A stretch of 64,000 nt of DNA from Roseobacter sp. (lineage in GTDB: Bacteria > Pseudomonadota > Alphaproteobacteria > Rhodobacterales > Rhodobacteraceae). The position numbers and the translations under genes were made by a program. The notes beneath the pieces are model-generated. The model was not told where the DNA came from and searched no databases. It saw nothing but the letters and a program-made list of their open reading frames with translations. Location of the stretch: assembly GCA_002731875.1 (NCBI GenBank), contig PCCY01000022.1:61005-125004 (forward strand). Reading direction: 5' to 3'. Positions 52,309-62,166 of this stretch are shown in pieces; within the stretch, counting starts at the first letter, position 1; each line of letters opens with the position of its first letter.

Positions 52309-52841
52309 CACGCACAGGCCCATCGGGCCACGTGCCGTTTCTAAACCGTGCCGCTGTCGCGATGATGCGGATTGCGAACATAGTGGCGACGCTATGGATA
52401 CTTTTGCTGATGTTACTTATCGTCGCTGACATCTTGGGGCGGGAATTGTTCGGTAGCCCGATCGCCGGCGTGCCGGAATTGGTAAAGCTTTCCATCGTCG
52501 GCATCGTCTTCCTACAGATATCGCACACTCATCATTCCGGTGAGATGATTAGGTCTGACGGCATTCTGGGGATGGTTCGCCGCCGCCGACCTGCCCTGGC
52601 CACCGGAATAGATGTTTTCTCGCAACTCTGCGGGGCCATTTTTGCGGCGGTTCTGGCCTGGACAGTCTGGCCCAAGATGATCCGCGCCTATGACCGCGCC
52701 GAGATGGAGGGTATTTCCGGACATTTCACCGTGCCCGTCTGGCCCTTCTTGGGGTTGATAGTACTTGGGTCGGCATTGCTTGCCGTATCTTTTACAATCG
52801 CCGCCACAAATGGAATGAACACCCTACGCGAGCAAACTTGA
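52305..52841 (+). CDS. TRAP transporter small permease (DctQ)
   Basis: 178 residues, four membrane segments: MMRIANIVATLWILLLMLLIVADILGREL, LVKLSIVGIVFLQISHTHHSG, LCGAIFAAVLAWTVWP and FLGLIVLGSALLAVSF. GRELFGSPIAGVPEL is the DctQ block. It overlaps dctP and dctM by 4 bases each. Confidence 0.9.
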   Translation: MTRTGPSGHVPFLNRAAVAMMRIANIVATLWILLLMLLIVADILGRELFGSPIAGVPELVKLSIVGIVFLQISHTHHSGEMIRSDGILGMVRRRRPALATGIDVFSQLCGAIFAAVLAWTVWPKMIRAYDRAEMEGISGHFTVPVWPFLGLIVLGSALLAVSFTIAATNGMNTLREQT

Positions 52842-54142
52842 TGGAGCCGATCTTGATTGGTTATCTATCGCTCGCTGCGATCACCGTGGCCATATACATC
52901 GGGGTGCATGTCGCCATCGCCCTTGCCGGGGTGTCACTGTTCGGGGTCTGGGCAATAACCGGCAAGATCAAGCTGGCGATGAATTTCGTCGCACTGGCCG
53001 CCACTGACAGCATCGCTGACTACACGTTTGGTGTCGTGCCTTTATTCGTGTTGATGGGATTGACCGTTTCGGAAACCGGGTTGGGTCGCGATACATTTGC
53101 CGTCATCGCCACAAGACTTCAGCAGTGGCGCGGCGGGCTTGGTGTCGCCACAGTTCTGTCAAATGCGGTTTTCGCCGCGATCACAGGCGTATCAATAGCA
53201 TCCGCTGCTGTGTTCTCAAAAGTCGCAGTACCCGAGATGATCCGTGCCGGGACGGCACGAAGTGTTGCGGTGGGCGTCGTGGCCGGTTCGTCAGTTCTAG
53301 GCATGCTGATCCCGCCGTCGTTGCTGTTGATACTGTTTGCGATCCTGACCGACACCTCGGTCGGCGATCTGTTCATCGGGGGTATCGGTCCCGGCCTTCT
53401 GCTTACTTTCGCCTACATCGGATATCTTTCGTTTTTGGGCTACTTCAGGCCCGATCTGTTCACCCTTCCCTCGGATATGCCCAGCGGCGATGAGGTTCCG
53501 ACCCACGCGATATTTCCGGTGGTCGGTTTGGCGGGGTTGGTGTTATCGGGTATCTATATGGGGTTTTTCACTCCTACCGAGGCTGGGGCCGTGGGGGCCG
53601 CCGCCGCCCTGATCATCGGATTTGCGATGCGCCGCATCGGTACCAGAGCCGCTTGGCGTATTTCCGTACAAACCGGACACATCACCGCCGCAGTTTGCTT
53701 CCTGATCATCGGGGCATCGATCTATAGTCGAATGCTGGCATTCTCTGGTGTGCCGGCCTCGATCACGCAGATTGCGCTGAACTCGGGCATCGGGCCGACC
53801 GAATTTCTGCTGCTGTTTGCGGCGCTCTTGATCATCCTGGGCACCGTGCTGGATTCATCTTCCATTATGCTTGTTACGGTACCGCTTGCTTTTCCTATCA
53901 CGCAGCAAATGGGTGTCGATACCGTTCATTTCGGCCTGATAACCGTACTGGCAGTCGAGATAGGGCTGCTTACACCGCCGCTGGGTCTATCGGTTTTTGT
54001 CGTTCAAAGCAGTTTGCGCGAACTTGGGGTGACATTGGGCGAAGTTTTTAGTGGCGCGGCCCCGTTTGCGCTTATTATGGCAGCGACTCTGGTGGCGCTT
54101 GTTTATATACCGCAAATTGCAACTGGCCTCTTGGGCCGATGA
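52838..54142 (+). CDS. TRAP transporter large permease (DctM)
   Basis: 434 residues with twelve-odd membrane segments. Conserved blocks: FVALAATDSIADYTFGVVPLFVLMG, FAAITGVSIASAAVFSKVAVPEM, GSSVLGMLIPPSLLLILFAIL and GLLTPPLGLSVFVVQ. It completes the TRAP system; the start overlaps dctQ, and the end overlaps the cyclase gene by 4 bases. Confidence 0.93.
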   Translation: MMEPILIGYLSLAAITVAIYIGVHVAIALAGVSLFGVWAITGKIKLAMNFVALAATDSIADYTFGVVPLFVLMGLTVSETGLGRDTFAVIATRLQQWRGGLGVATVLSNAVFAAITGVSIASAAVFSKVAVPEMIRAGTARSVAVGVVAGSSVLGMLIPPSLLLILFAILTDTSVGDLFIGGIGPGLLLTFAYIGYLSFLGYFRPDLFTLPSDMPSGDEVPTHAIFPVVGLAGLVLSGIYMGFFTPTEAGAVGAAAALIIGFAMRRIGTRAAWRISVQTGHITAAVCFLIIGASIYSRMLAFSGVPASITQIALNSGIGPTEFLLLFAALLIILGTVLDSSSIMLVTVPLAFPITQQMGVDTVHFGLITVLAVEIGLLTPPLGLSVFVVQSSLRELGVTLGEVFSGAAPFALIMAATLVALVYIPQIATGLLGR

Positions 54143-54939
54143 AACGACAAGGTGACGACATGCAACTGATTGATCTCTCTCGCCCACTGGAAAACACCGA
54201 ATTCGCCGACCCGCCCGGACTGGCCCCGAAGATCACCTATTTTTCCCATGCCGAAACCGCCGATCAGATGTTGCAATTTTTCCCGTCTGTGCAGGCTGAC
54301 CAGCTCCCCGGCGGAGAAGGCTGGGCTGTCGAACAGATTACCTTATCCACGCATAATGGCACACACCTAGATGCACCCTATCATTTTCATTCGACCATGA
54401 ACGGCGGGGAACGGGCAATTACAATCGATGAAGTTCCTTTGGAATGGTGCATCGGTCGCGGCGTCAAATTGGATTTTCGCCACTTCCCTGACGGTCATGT
54501 CGTGACGGCCACAGAGATGGCAGCCGAATTTGATCGGATCGGGCATGACCTGAGCCCCGGCGACATCGTCTTGGTCAACACCGCCGCAGCCGAAAAATAC
54601 GGCACGCCCGAGTATGTGCCAACGGGCTGCGGGATTGGACGAGCGGCCACCAATTGGCTGACCGAACGCGGCATGCGGGTTTGTGGAACCGATGCATGGA
54701 GCTGGGACGCCCCATTTATCCACACCGCAAAAAAAGTTAGCGAAACCGGGGATGCCGGGCTGATCTGGGAAGGCCATCGCGCCGGGATGGATCGCGGATA
54801 CTGCCACATGGAAAAGCTCGCAAACCTTGATCAACTGCCGGACACAGGTTTCGAGGTGCAGTGCTTTCCGGTCAAGATCAAGGCCGCATCCGCAGGGTGG
54901 TGTCGCCCAGTAGCGATCATTCGGGACGCCGCCGTTTGA
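54139..54939 (+). CDS. Cyclase-family metal hydrolase (kynurenine-formamidase-like)
   Basis: 266 residues if ATG 54139 is used; ATG 54160 (MQLIDLSRPL) is the likely functional start by homology. The metal motif STHNGTHLDAPYHF (HxGTHxDAPxH) lies near residue 75, and RGVKLDF and GDIVLVNTAA follow. Members hydrolyse cyclic or N-formyl compounds (formylkynurenine, isatin, cyclic imides). Coupled to a TRAP transporter under a TetR regulator, it probably acts on the imported compound, which cannot be named. Confidence 0.87.
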   Translation: MKRQGDDMQLIDLSRPLENTEFADPPGLAPKITYFSHAETADQMLQFFPSVQADQLPGGEGWAVEQITLSTHNGTHLDAPYHFHSTMNGGERAITIDEVPLEWCIGRGVKLDFRHFPDGHVVTATEMAAEFDRIGHDLSPGDIVLVNTAAAEKYGTPEYVPTGCGIGRAATNWLTERGMRVCGTDAWSWDAPFIHTAKKVSETGDAGLIWEGHRAGMDRGYCHMEKLANLDQLPDTGFEVQCFPVKIKAASAGWCRPVAIIRDAAV

Positions 54940-54977
54940 CTAGAGCGGCGCATGGTAAGCCCGGTTCCCGAAAACGC

Positions 54978-55006
54978 GCCCCGCTCCGGCCAAGCCAGAC
55001 CGGGGC
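54978..55006. terminator. Hairpin between the cyclase and aldolase genes
   Basis: GCCCCG (54978-54983) pairs with CGGGGC (55001-55006), with partial pairing inside. It sits in the convergent gap and can end transcripts from both sides. No T run. Confidence 0.45.
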
Positions 55007-55013
55007 AGCACCG

Positions 55014-55841
55014 TCAGGCGTCATAGCCTGGATTGGTCCGCTTTAGTTTGCGCATCAAACCCGGCCAAACCAGGTTGTCACCTGATCCCGGTGTAAATGC
55101 CCCCGAGGCTTGGCTCGCTACCAGATCCGCCATCTCTTGGGTTTCTTCATGCAGATGCTCTTCTCCGCCAGCAGCCTGAGCGAAAATTTGTGTCTTGCAA
55201 GCGTTCTCCAGGAAGTACATGCGCAGGAATGCCAAGGCACAATTCGGCCCCACGGTCAGTGTGCCATGATTGCGCAGCATCAACAGGCTCTTGTCGCCGA
55301 TGTCATCGACGATCCTTTCCCGCTCATCCAGATTCAGCGCGATCCCCTCGTAGTCGTGATAGGCAAGGTCGTTATTCACGATCATCGAAAACTGTGTGTA
55401 GCGTCGCAACCCGCCCTTTTGCACGGATACCGCCACTCCGTAAGGGGTATGAACGTGGATCACGCACCCCGCATCGTGACGTGCCGCGTGAATGGCAGAA
55501 TGGATGGTAAAACCTGCCGGGTTGATGAAATACGGGGTTTCTTGACAAATGTTGCCGTCCAGATCGATTTTCACCAAGGCAGACGCGGTCATTTCGTCAA
55601 ACATCAACCCATAAGGGTTGATCAAAAAGCGTTCCTGCCCGTTCTCATCCGGCAGCCGGGCGGATATGTGGGTAAACACAAGGTCGGTCCAGCCATGCAT
55701 GGCGCACAACCGATACGTTGCGGCAAGTTCGCAGCGCAACTTCCATTCTTCGGCTGACACCTTATCCTTAAGGCTTGGCAGGTCTACAGGATCAGGGATA
55801 TCAAACCCCGTCGCCCGCTGCATTGCAGATTGATCATTCAT
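55014..55841 (-). CDS. Class II aldolase/adducin family protein
   Basis: 275 residues from ATG 55841 with GGGAGGGT upstream. The zinc site of the family is present: GCVIHVHTPYGVAVSV near residue 120 (His-x-His) and MLRNHGTLTVG near 185 (third His), with LVFTHISARLPD near 55 for the sugar-phosphate side. Such enzymes act on fuculose-, ribulose- or related phosphates, or on non-sugar substrates. It is convergent with the TRAP-cyclase operon, and no sugar kinase is nearby, so a substrate is not assigned. Confidence 0.87.
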   Translation of the reverse strand: MNDQSAMQRATGFDIPDPVDLPSLKDKVSAEEWKLRCELAATYRLCAMHGWTDLVFTHISARLPDENGQERFLINPYGLMFDEMTASALVKIDLDGNICQETPYFINPAGFTIHSAIHAARHDAGCVIHVHTPYGVAVSVQKGGLRRYTQFSMIVNNDLAYHDYEGIALNLDERERIVDDIGDKSLLMLRNHGTLTVGPNCALAFLRMYFLENACKTQIFAQAAGGEEHLHEETQEMADLVASQASGAFTPGSGDNLVWPGLMRKLKRTNPGYDA

Positions 55842-56021
55842 TAAATTTACCCTCCCTAGGTTGCAGGCACTATAGCGCGAGATAACCTTGTGCTGGCAAC
55901 CCGGAATAGACCGCATAGTTTAGACGAAACTGTAAATTCTAGCCGCCTTCGATGCGCGAGAGGTGGATATTTCAATTTAAGTGTACTATCGCATACCAAA
56001 CTTCAGGAAAGGCTTGAAACT

Positions 56022-58235
56022 ATGTCTGACACCACCACTCCCGACATCATCTACACGCAGGTTGATGAGGCCCCCGAGCTGGCGACATATTCGCTGCTGC
56101 CGATTATCCGCAGCTTTGCTGGTGCCGCCGGCGTTTCTGTCGGCACTCGCGACATTTCATTGGCGGGACGGATCTTAGCTGCCTTCCCCGAAGCGCTGAC
56201 GGATGAGCAAAAGCAGTCGGATGATCTGGCTATTTTGGGACAACTGGTAAAGTCTGCGGACGCCAACATCATCAAGCTCCCCAACATTTCCGCCTCTGTG
56301 CCGCAGTTGGTAGCCGCGATCAAGGAATTGCAATCTCAAGGGTATGGCCTGCCCGATTACCCCGAAGCACCCAGCAACGACGCAGAAAAGAAGACCCGCG
56401 CCGCCTATGACGCGATCAAAGGGTCGGCTGTGAACCCCGTTCTGCGCGAAGGCAACTCTGACCGCCGCGCGGCAAATGCAGTCAAGAAATATGCGATGGC
56501 AAACCCACATTCGATGGGGACATGGTCAAAGGATAGTAAAACCAAGGTGTCTTCGATGTCGGGCGGTGATTTCTTTTCGAACGAGAAATCCGTGACGTTG
56601 GCCGATGCCCAGGCAGGTGCGGCCAAGATCGTTCACATTGCAGCCGATGGCGCTGAAACTGTGCTAAAGGATGGCGTGACCCTTCCTGCCGGGACCGTGG
56701 TCGATACAACGTTCATGTCAGCCAAGGCGCTCGACACGTTTTTGGCCAAGCAGATCGAAGAAACCAAAGCCGAAGGCACGCTGTTCTCGCTGCATATGAA
56801 GGCGACGATGATGAAGGTCTCTGATCCGATCATCTTTGGTCACGCAGTACGCGAATTTCTCAAACCGGTGTTCGAGAAATATGGCGAGGAGCTTGAAGCC
56901 GCTGGCGTGAATCCAAACGCCGGGATCGGTGACATGATGGAGCGGATCAAGGACAACGCCGAGATCAAGGACGCGGTCAAAGCGGCAATGGATGAACGCC
57001 CGCCGATGTATATGGTGAATTCGGACAAAGGGATCACCAACCTGCACGTGCCATCCGACGTGATCATCGACGCATCGATGCCCGCGCTGATCCGTGCCGG
57101 TGGCAAAGGCTGGGGCCCCGACAACAAGGAACACGACACCAACTGCGTGATCCCCGACAACTCATATGCTCCGGTCTATGACGAAACCATCAAATACTTC
57201 AAGGAAACCGGCGCGCTGGACCCAACCACCTCGGGCACTGTGCAGAACATCGGTTTGATGGCGCAAAAGGCCGAGGAATACGGGTCGCACCCCACCACAT
57301 TCGAGATCCCCGCTGACGGCACCGTGAAAATGATCGCCGCCAATGGCGACGTGATTTCCGAGCACAGCGTCGAGGCGAACGACATCTGGCGCGCGGCCTC
57401 GGCCCGCAAGGCCCCGATCGAGGACTGGGTGCAGCTGGCCATCGACCGTCAGAAAGCCGAAGGCTGCGAGGCGATCTTCTGGCTGGACGAGAACCGCGCC
57501 CACGACGCAGAGCTGATCTCCTATGTGAAGCCGATCCTTGAAGCCAAGGGCGTGGCCGACAAGTTCCAGATCATGTCCCCCGCCAAGGCCACGCGCCAAA
57601 CGCTTGAGACGATCCGCAAGGGCGAAAACTCCATCGCGATTACCGGCAACGTGCTGCGCGACTATCTGACCGACCTGTTCCCCATTCTCGAACTGGGCAC
57701 CTCGGCCAAGATGCTGTCGATCGTGAAACTGATGCAGGGCGGCGGCCTGTTCGAGACCGGTGCAGGCGGGTCTGCCCCCAAGCACGTGCAGCAGCTGGTC
57801 GAGGAAAATCATCTGCGGTGGGATTCCTTGGGCGAATTCAGCGCATTGGGTGAAAGCCTGAAATTCCTTGCTGATCAGAAAAACAACGAAAAGGCCCGTA
57901 TTCTGGGCAAGGCCGTGGATGCAGCCACGCAAGGTATTCTCGACAATAATAAATCACCCTCGCGCAAGGTAGGCGAACCCGACAACCGCGCCAGCCATTA
58001 TTATTTCGCGCTGTACTGGGCCGAAGCTTTGGCGTCTCAGACCGACGATGCCGCGATGGCGAAGCATTTCGCGCCCATCGCAGAAAAGCTGGCGACCAAT
58101 GAAAGCAAAATCTTGGAAGAACTTGCCGCGGTACAAGGCAAACCGGTGGATCTTGGTGGATATTATCACTCCGACCCAGCCAAAACCGAAGCGGTGATGC
58201 GCCCCTCGGCGACGCTGAACGCGATAATCGATTAA
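56022..58235 (+). CDS. icd: NADP-dependent isocitrate dehydrogenase, monomeric type
   Basis: 737 residues, the length of the 80-kDa monomeric enzyme and about twice the dimeric form. Starts [27 protein letters not shown] in part, with [18 protein letters not shown] (substrate Arg and Ser) near 132, [13 protein letters not shown] near 160, [17 protein letters not shown] near 335 and a C-terminal [12 protein letters not shown] 56022 follows AGGAAAGG. The part from about 57000 to 57800 uses noticeably more G/C-ending codons than the ends of the gene. TCA-cycle enzyme. Confidence 0.95.
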   Translation: MSDTTTPDIIYTQVDEAPELATYSLLPIIRSFAGAAGVSVGTRDISLAGRILAAFPEALTDEQKQSDDLAILGQLVKSADANIIKLPNISASVPQLVAAIKELQSQGYGLPDYPEAPSNDAEKKTRAAYDAIKGSAVNPVLREGNSDRRAANAVKKYAMANPHSMGTWSKDSKTKVSSMSGGDFFSNEKSVTLADAQAGAAKIVHIAADGAETVLKDGVTLPAGTVVDTTFMSAKALDTFLAKQIEETKAEGTLFSLHMKATMMKVSDPIIFGHAVREFLKPVFEKYGEELEAAGVNPNAGIGDMMERIKDNAEIKDAVKAAMDERPPMYMVNSDKGITNLHVPSDVIIDASMPALIRAGGKGWGPDNKEHDTNCVIPDNSYAPVYDETIKYFKETGALDPTTSGTVQNIGLMAQKAEEYGSHPTTFEIPADGTVKMIAANGDVISEHSVEANDIWRAASARKAPIEDWVQLAIDRQKAEGCEAIFWLDENRAHDAELISYVKPILEAKGVADKFQIMSPAKATRQTLETIRKGENSIAITGNVLRDYLTDLFPILELGTSAKMLSIVKLMQGGGLFETGAGGSAPKHVQQLVEENHLRWDSLGEFSALGESLKFLADQKNNEKARILGKAVDAATQGILDNNKSPSRKVGEPDNRASHYYFALYWAEALASQTDDAAMAKHFAPIAEKLATNESKILEELAAVQGKPVDLGGYYHSDPAKTEAVMRPSATLNAIID

Positions 58236-58242
58236 GCGGACC

Positions 58243-58274
58243 GGCTCCGCCCCCTGATGAAACGGGGCGGGGCC
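58243..58274 (+). terminator. Hairpin after icd
   Basis: GGCTCCGCCCC (58243-58253) pairs with GGGGCGGGGCC (58264-58274) with one G-U pair and a 10-base loop. It is 7 bases after the stop codon; no T run follows, so it may act with Rho or as a stabiliser. Confidence 0.55.
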
Positions 58275-58408
58275 ATCACACATCAAACCGCGATCGGGAA
58301 CCGCCCGGCGAAGTTACCCGGGTCAAGTAACCTCTTGGTTGATACTTACCCCCAGACATTCTATCGAGATTACATCGCTATAAAATCCATTTCGATTAGG
58401 ACGTTCCG

Positions 58409-59893
58409 ATGACCAAGCCGCTTTCCAAAGTTACCCCAAACACGTGGGAGTTTCTGCGCGACCCGATGATCGCACCGACCGGATTTCGCGAATACGACGC
58501 GCGCTGGCAATATCCAGAGGCGATCAATCTTCCCGGTATGACCGCACTGGGTCTTGGCTTGGGAACGCAGATGCAGCAACGCGGGATAGAACCCGTAATT
58601 GCGGTTGGAAACGATTACAGGGATTACTCCCTGTCGATAAAAAACGCCCTGATACTTGGCCTTATCCAGGCTGGCATCCATGTCAAGGACATCGGTCCCT
58701 GCCTTTCGCCCATGGCTTATTTCGCGCAATTCCACCTGGATGCGCCTGCGGTTGCGATGGTCACGGCGTCGCATAACCCCAATGGCTGGACCGGCGTCAA
58801 GATGGGCTTTGAACGCCCGCTGACCCACGGGCCGGATGAAGTGTCCGAACTGCGTGACATCGTCCTTGAGGGGCGTGGTACACCGCGTGAGGGGGGCAAG
58901 TATGAATTCGTCGAAGGTGTGCGCGAAGCGTATCTGGATGACCTGATCGGTGACTTCAAAATGACCCGCAAGCTCAAGGTAGTGTGCGCCACGGGCAACG
59001 GCACCGCATCGGCCTTCGCACCCGAACTATTCCGTCGCTTGGGGGTAGAGGTGGTCGATAGCCACAATACGCTGGATTACACTTTCCCGCATTACAATCC
59101 GAACCCCGAAGCGATGGAAATGCTGCACGACATGTCTGCGTCCGTGAAAGCGTCGGGCGCGGATTTCGCGTTGGGCTTTGATGGCGACGGTGACCGCTGC
59201 GGTGTGGTCGATGACGAAGGCGAAGAGATTTTCGCCGACAAGATGGGTGTGATTATGGCACGAGACCTTTCGGGCATCTACCCCAACAGCACCTTTGTGG
59301 CCGACGTGAAATCAACCGGGTTGTTTGCTTCCGATCCGGTCTTGCGCGCCAATGGTGTGACCGCAGACTACTGGAAAACTGGTCACAGTCACATGAAACG
59401 CCGGGTCAAGGAATTGGGCGCGTTGGCAGGTTTTGAAAAGTCCGGGCACTACTTTCTGGCGGAACCGATCGGGCGCGGCTATGACTGCGGCATGCGTGTC
59501 GCGGTCGAGGTCTGCAAACTGATGGACCGCAACCCCGACATGAAAATGTCGGACCTGCGTCGTGCCCTGCCGCACACGTTTTCGACGCCTACCATGTCAC
59601 CCTATGCATCGGACGAAGATAAATACCACATTCTCGACCGGATCGTTGCCAAGTTGAAAGACGTGACCGAACTGGGCGGCCGCCCGGTGAAAGAGGTCGT
59701 GGCGGTTAACGGCGCGCGGGTCATATTGGACAACGGCAGCTGGGGGCTGGTGCGTGCTTCGTCGAACACTCCGAACCTGGTGGTGGTCTGCGAAAGCGCG
59801 GACTCAGAGGCCGAATTAAGAGCGATATTTGCCGATCTCGACGCGGTCATCAGAACAGAACCGGATGTTGGTGAATACGATCAAACCTTCTGA
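58409..59893 (+). CDS. Phosphomannomutase/phosphoglucomutase
   Basis: 494 residues of the alpha-D-phosphohexomutase family: VTASHNPNGWTGVKMGF near residue 118 (phosphoserine), LGFDGDGDRCGVVDDEGE near 256 (metal loop), EKSGHYFLAEP near 350 (sugar-binding loop), and a C-terminal phosphate loop RASSNTPNLV. ATG 58409 is the start. In this operon it supplies mannose-1-phosphate from mannose-6-phosphate for GDP-mannose synthesis. Followed 120 bases later by gmd, with a small hairpin between (TACGTGCC 59949-59956 with GGCACGTA 59976-59983). Confidence 0.92.
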   Translation: MTKPLSKVTPNTWEFLRDPMIAPTGFREYDARWQYPEAINLPGMTALGLGLGTQMQQRGIEPVIAVGNDYRDYSLSIKNALILGLIQAGIHVKDIGPCLSPMAYFAQFHLDAPAVAMVTASHNPNGWTGVKMGFERPLTHGPDEVSELRDIVLEGRGTPREGGKYEFVEGVREAYLDDLIGDFKMTRKLKVVCATGNGTASAFAPELFRRLGVEVVDSHNTLDYTFPHYNPNPEAMEMLHDMSASVKASGADFALGFDGDGDRCGVVDDEGEEIFADKMGVIMARDLSGIYPNSTFVADVKSTGLFASDPVLRANGVTADYWKTGHSHMKRRVKELGALAGFEKSGHYFLAEPIGRGYDCGMRVAVEVCKLMDRNPDMKMSDLRRALPHTFSTPTMSPYASDEDKYHILDRIVAKLKDVTELGGRPVKEVVAVNGARVILDNGSWGLVRASSNTPNLVVVCESADSEAELRAIFADLDAVIRTEPDVGEYDQTF

Positions 59894-60013
59894 TCTGGTG
59901 CGCGGCTGCCCCAACGCCGTGTTCCGTTCTGACATGCTCGTTAAACGGTACGTGCCGCGGTTGTAACTGGCTCGAGGCACGTAAACTCTATGACAATAAT
60001 GCCGGGAATATCT

Positions 60014-61138
60014 ATGACCAAACGCGCCCTTATCACCGGCATCACCGGCCAAGACGGGTCCTATCTGGCGGAATTCCTGCTGGAAAAGGGATATGAGGTT
60101 CACGGGATCAAGCGGCGGTCTTCGTCGCTTAACACCCAACGGATCGACCACATTTATCAGGATCCGCACGAGGCCAATCCAAAGCTGCGCTTGCATTATG
60201 GCGACCTGACCGACAGTTCGAACCTGACGCGGATCATCAGCGAAGTGCAGCCGGACGAGGTCTATAACCTTGGCGCACAAAGCCATGTCGCGGTAAGCTT
60301 CGAGTCACCGGAATACACCGCTGACGTCGATGCCAACGGGACTTTGCGCCTGCTCGAAGCAATCCGTTTTCTGGGGCTGGAAAAAAAGACCCGCTTTTAC
60401 CAAGCATCAACTTCTGAGCTTTATGGCTTGGTGCAGGAGACACCACAGACCGAAACGACACCCTTCCACCCGCGCAGCCCCTATGCCGTGGCCAAGATGT
60501 ACGCCTACTGGATCACGGTAAACTACCGCGAGGCGTATGGCATGTACGCCTGCAATGGCATTTTGTTTAATCACGAATCCCCGCGCCGGGGTGAAACCTT
60601 TGTGACGCGCAAAATCACGCGCGGGCTGGCGAATATCGCCCAAGGCTTGGAAAACTGCCTGTATATGGGCAATATCGACGCGCTGCGCGATTGGGGGCAC
60701 GCCAAGGATTACGTGCGCATGCAGTGGATGATGCTGCAACAGGATGTGCCCGATGATTTCGTAATCGCGACCGGTGTTCAATATTCTGTGCGCCAGTTCA
60801 TCACCTGGTCGGCAGCCGAACTGGGGATCACGCTGCGGTTCGAGGGCAAAGGTATCGATGAACGCGCGATCGTGGATAGCGTAGACGGTGACAATGCCCC
60901 TGCCGTCAAACCGGGCGATGTGGTGATGCGCATTGATCCGCAGTATTTTCGCCCCGCCGAGGTGGAAACCCTGCTTGGGTCGCCTGCGAAGGCCAAGGAG
61001 AAGCTGGGCTGGGAGCCGCAGATCACCACGCAGGAAATGTGCGCAGAGATGGTGGCCAATGACCTCAAGATCGCGCGACGTCATGCGCTGTTGAAAGAAC
61101 ACGGGCTGGATCTGCCGATCGCGCTTGAGAATGGATAA
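60014..61138 (+). CDS. gmd: GDP-mannose 4,6-dehydratase
   Basis: 374 residues from ATG 60014. Rossmann motif [19 protein letters not shown], then [38 protein letters not shown] (Gmd signature) and the catalytic YxxxK in [12 protein letters not shown] near 155. The [15 protein letters not shown] block is [16 protein letters not shown] here, as normal. It converts GDP-mannose to GDP-4-keto-6-deoxymannose. Fcl starts 4 bases after its stop. Confidence 0.96.
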   Translation: MTKRALITGITGQDGSYLAEFLLEKGYEVHGIKRRSSSLNTQRIDHIYQDPHEANPKLRLHYGDLTDSSNLTRIISEVQPDEVYNLGAQSHVAVSFESPEYTADVDANGTLRLLEAIRFLGLEKKTRFYQASTSELYGLVQETPQTETTPFHPRSPYAVAKMYAYWITVNYREAYGMYACNGILFNHESPRRGETFVTRKITRGLANIAQGLENCLYMGNIDALRDWGHAKDYVRMQWMMLQQDVPDDFVIATGVQYSVRQFITWSAAELGITLRFEGKGIDERAIVDSVDGDNAPAVKPGDVVMRIDPQYFRPAEVETLLGSPAKAKEKLGWEPQITTQEMCAEMVANDLKIARRHALLKEHGLDLPIALENG

Positions 61139-61142
61139 GCCT

Positions 61143-62111
61143 ATGGGCAAGATTTATATCGCGGGGCATCGCGGCATGGTCGGCAGTGCGATTTTGCGTC
61201 AACTCCAGGCACGCAACAACGCAGGCGGGGCGCTGACCCTGATCACCCGCACCCATGCCGAACTGGACCTGACCGATCAAGCGGCCGTACGCGACTTTAT
61301 GGCCGCTGAAGCACCCGACGTGGTGATCCTGGCCGCTGCGCGTGTAGGTGGCATTATGGCCAACAATACCTACCCCGCTGATTTCATTTACGATAACCTG
61401 ATGATTGAATGCAATGTAATCCATCAGGCCTTTGCCGCCGGGGTGAAGCGGCTATTGCAATTGGGCAGCTCGTGCATCTATCCGCGGAACGCACCCCAAC
61501 CCATGGCGGAAGACGCGCTGCTGACCGGCGTGCTGGAACCGACCAATGAACCCTATGCCATCGCAAAAATCGCCGGCATAAAGCTTTGCGAAAGCTATAA
61601 TCGGCAATATGGTGTCGATTACCGATCGGTGATGCCGACGAACCTGTATGGGCCTGGCGATAATTTTCATCCGCAGAACAGCCATGTCCTGCCCGCCTTG
61701 ATCCGGCGCTTTCACGAGGCCGCGCAGGATGACTTGGACGAGGTCGTGATCTGGGGCACCGGGACCCCTAAAAGGGAATTCCTGCATGTGGACGATATGG
61801 CAGAAGCCTCATTGTTCGTGCTCGACTTGCCAAAGGACATCTATGCGGCCAACACCCAGCCCATGCTGAGCCATATCAACGTAGGTACCGGTCGCGACGT
61901 AAGTATTGGAGCCTTGGCGCAGATGGTCGCCGACGTTACGGGTTTCAAAGGCAACCTGGTGTTCGACACCTCAAAGCCCGATGGCACGATGCGCAAGCTG
62001 ATGGATGTGTCCCGTCTAACCGATATGGGGTGGCGCGCGCGGATCGACCTGAAGGAAGGGTTGCAGGAAACCTACAACTGGTTCTTGCGCCAAGAAACCA
62101 TTCGATCCTAG
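61143..62111 (+). CDS. fcl: GDP-L-fucose synthase
   Basis: 322 residues from ATG 61143; an in-frame ATG at 61131 would overlap gmd. Starts [18 protein letters not shown], the GDP-fucose synthase N-terminus, with [21 protein letters not shown] (catalytic Ser-Cys) near 108, the YxxxK of PYAIAKIAG near 138 and [21 protein letters not shown]. It epimerises and reduces the Gmd product to GDP-L-fucose. Third gene of the operon. Confidence 0.95.
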   Translation: MGKIYIAGHRGMVGSAILRQLQARNNAGGALTLITRTHAELDLTDQAAVRDFMAAEAPDVVILAAARVGGIMANNTYPADFIYDNLMIECNVIHQAFAAGVKRLLQLGSSCIYPRNAPQPMAEDALLTGVLEPTNEPYAIAKIAGIKLCESYNRQYGVDYRSVMPTNLYGPGDNFHPQNSHVLPALIRRFHEAAQDDLDEVVIWGTGTPKREFLHVDDMAEASLFVLDLPKDIYAANTQPMLSHINVGTGRDVSIGALAQMVADVTGFKGNLVFDTSKPDGTMRKLMDVSRLTDMGWRARIDLKEGLQETYNWFLRQETIRS

Positions 62112-62126
62112 GGCGATACATTTTCG

Positions 62127-62156
62127 TTAGTATAAAATTAGAATAATTTAGACTAA
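62127..62156. promoter_or_regulatory. AT-rich inverted repeat upstream of manC
   Basis: TTAGTATAAA (62127-62136) and TTTAGACTAA (62147-62156) are inverted with one mismatch around ATTAGAATAA. The stretch is far more AT-rich than its surroundings and ends 10 bases before the manC start. It may be a promoter or operator giving manC a second transcription start. Confidence 0.4.
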
Positions 62157-62166
62157 GGTCCTTTTC

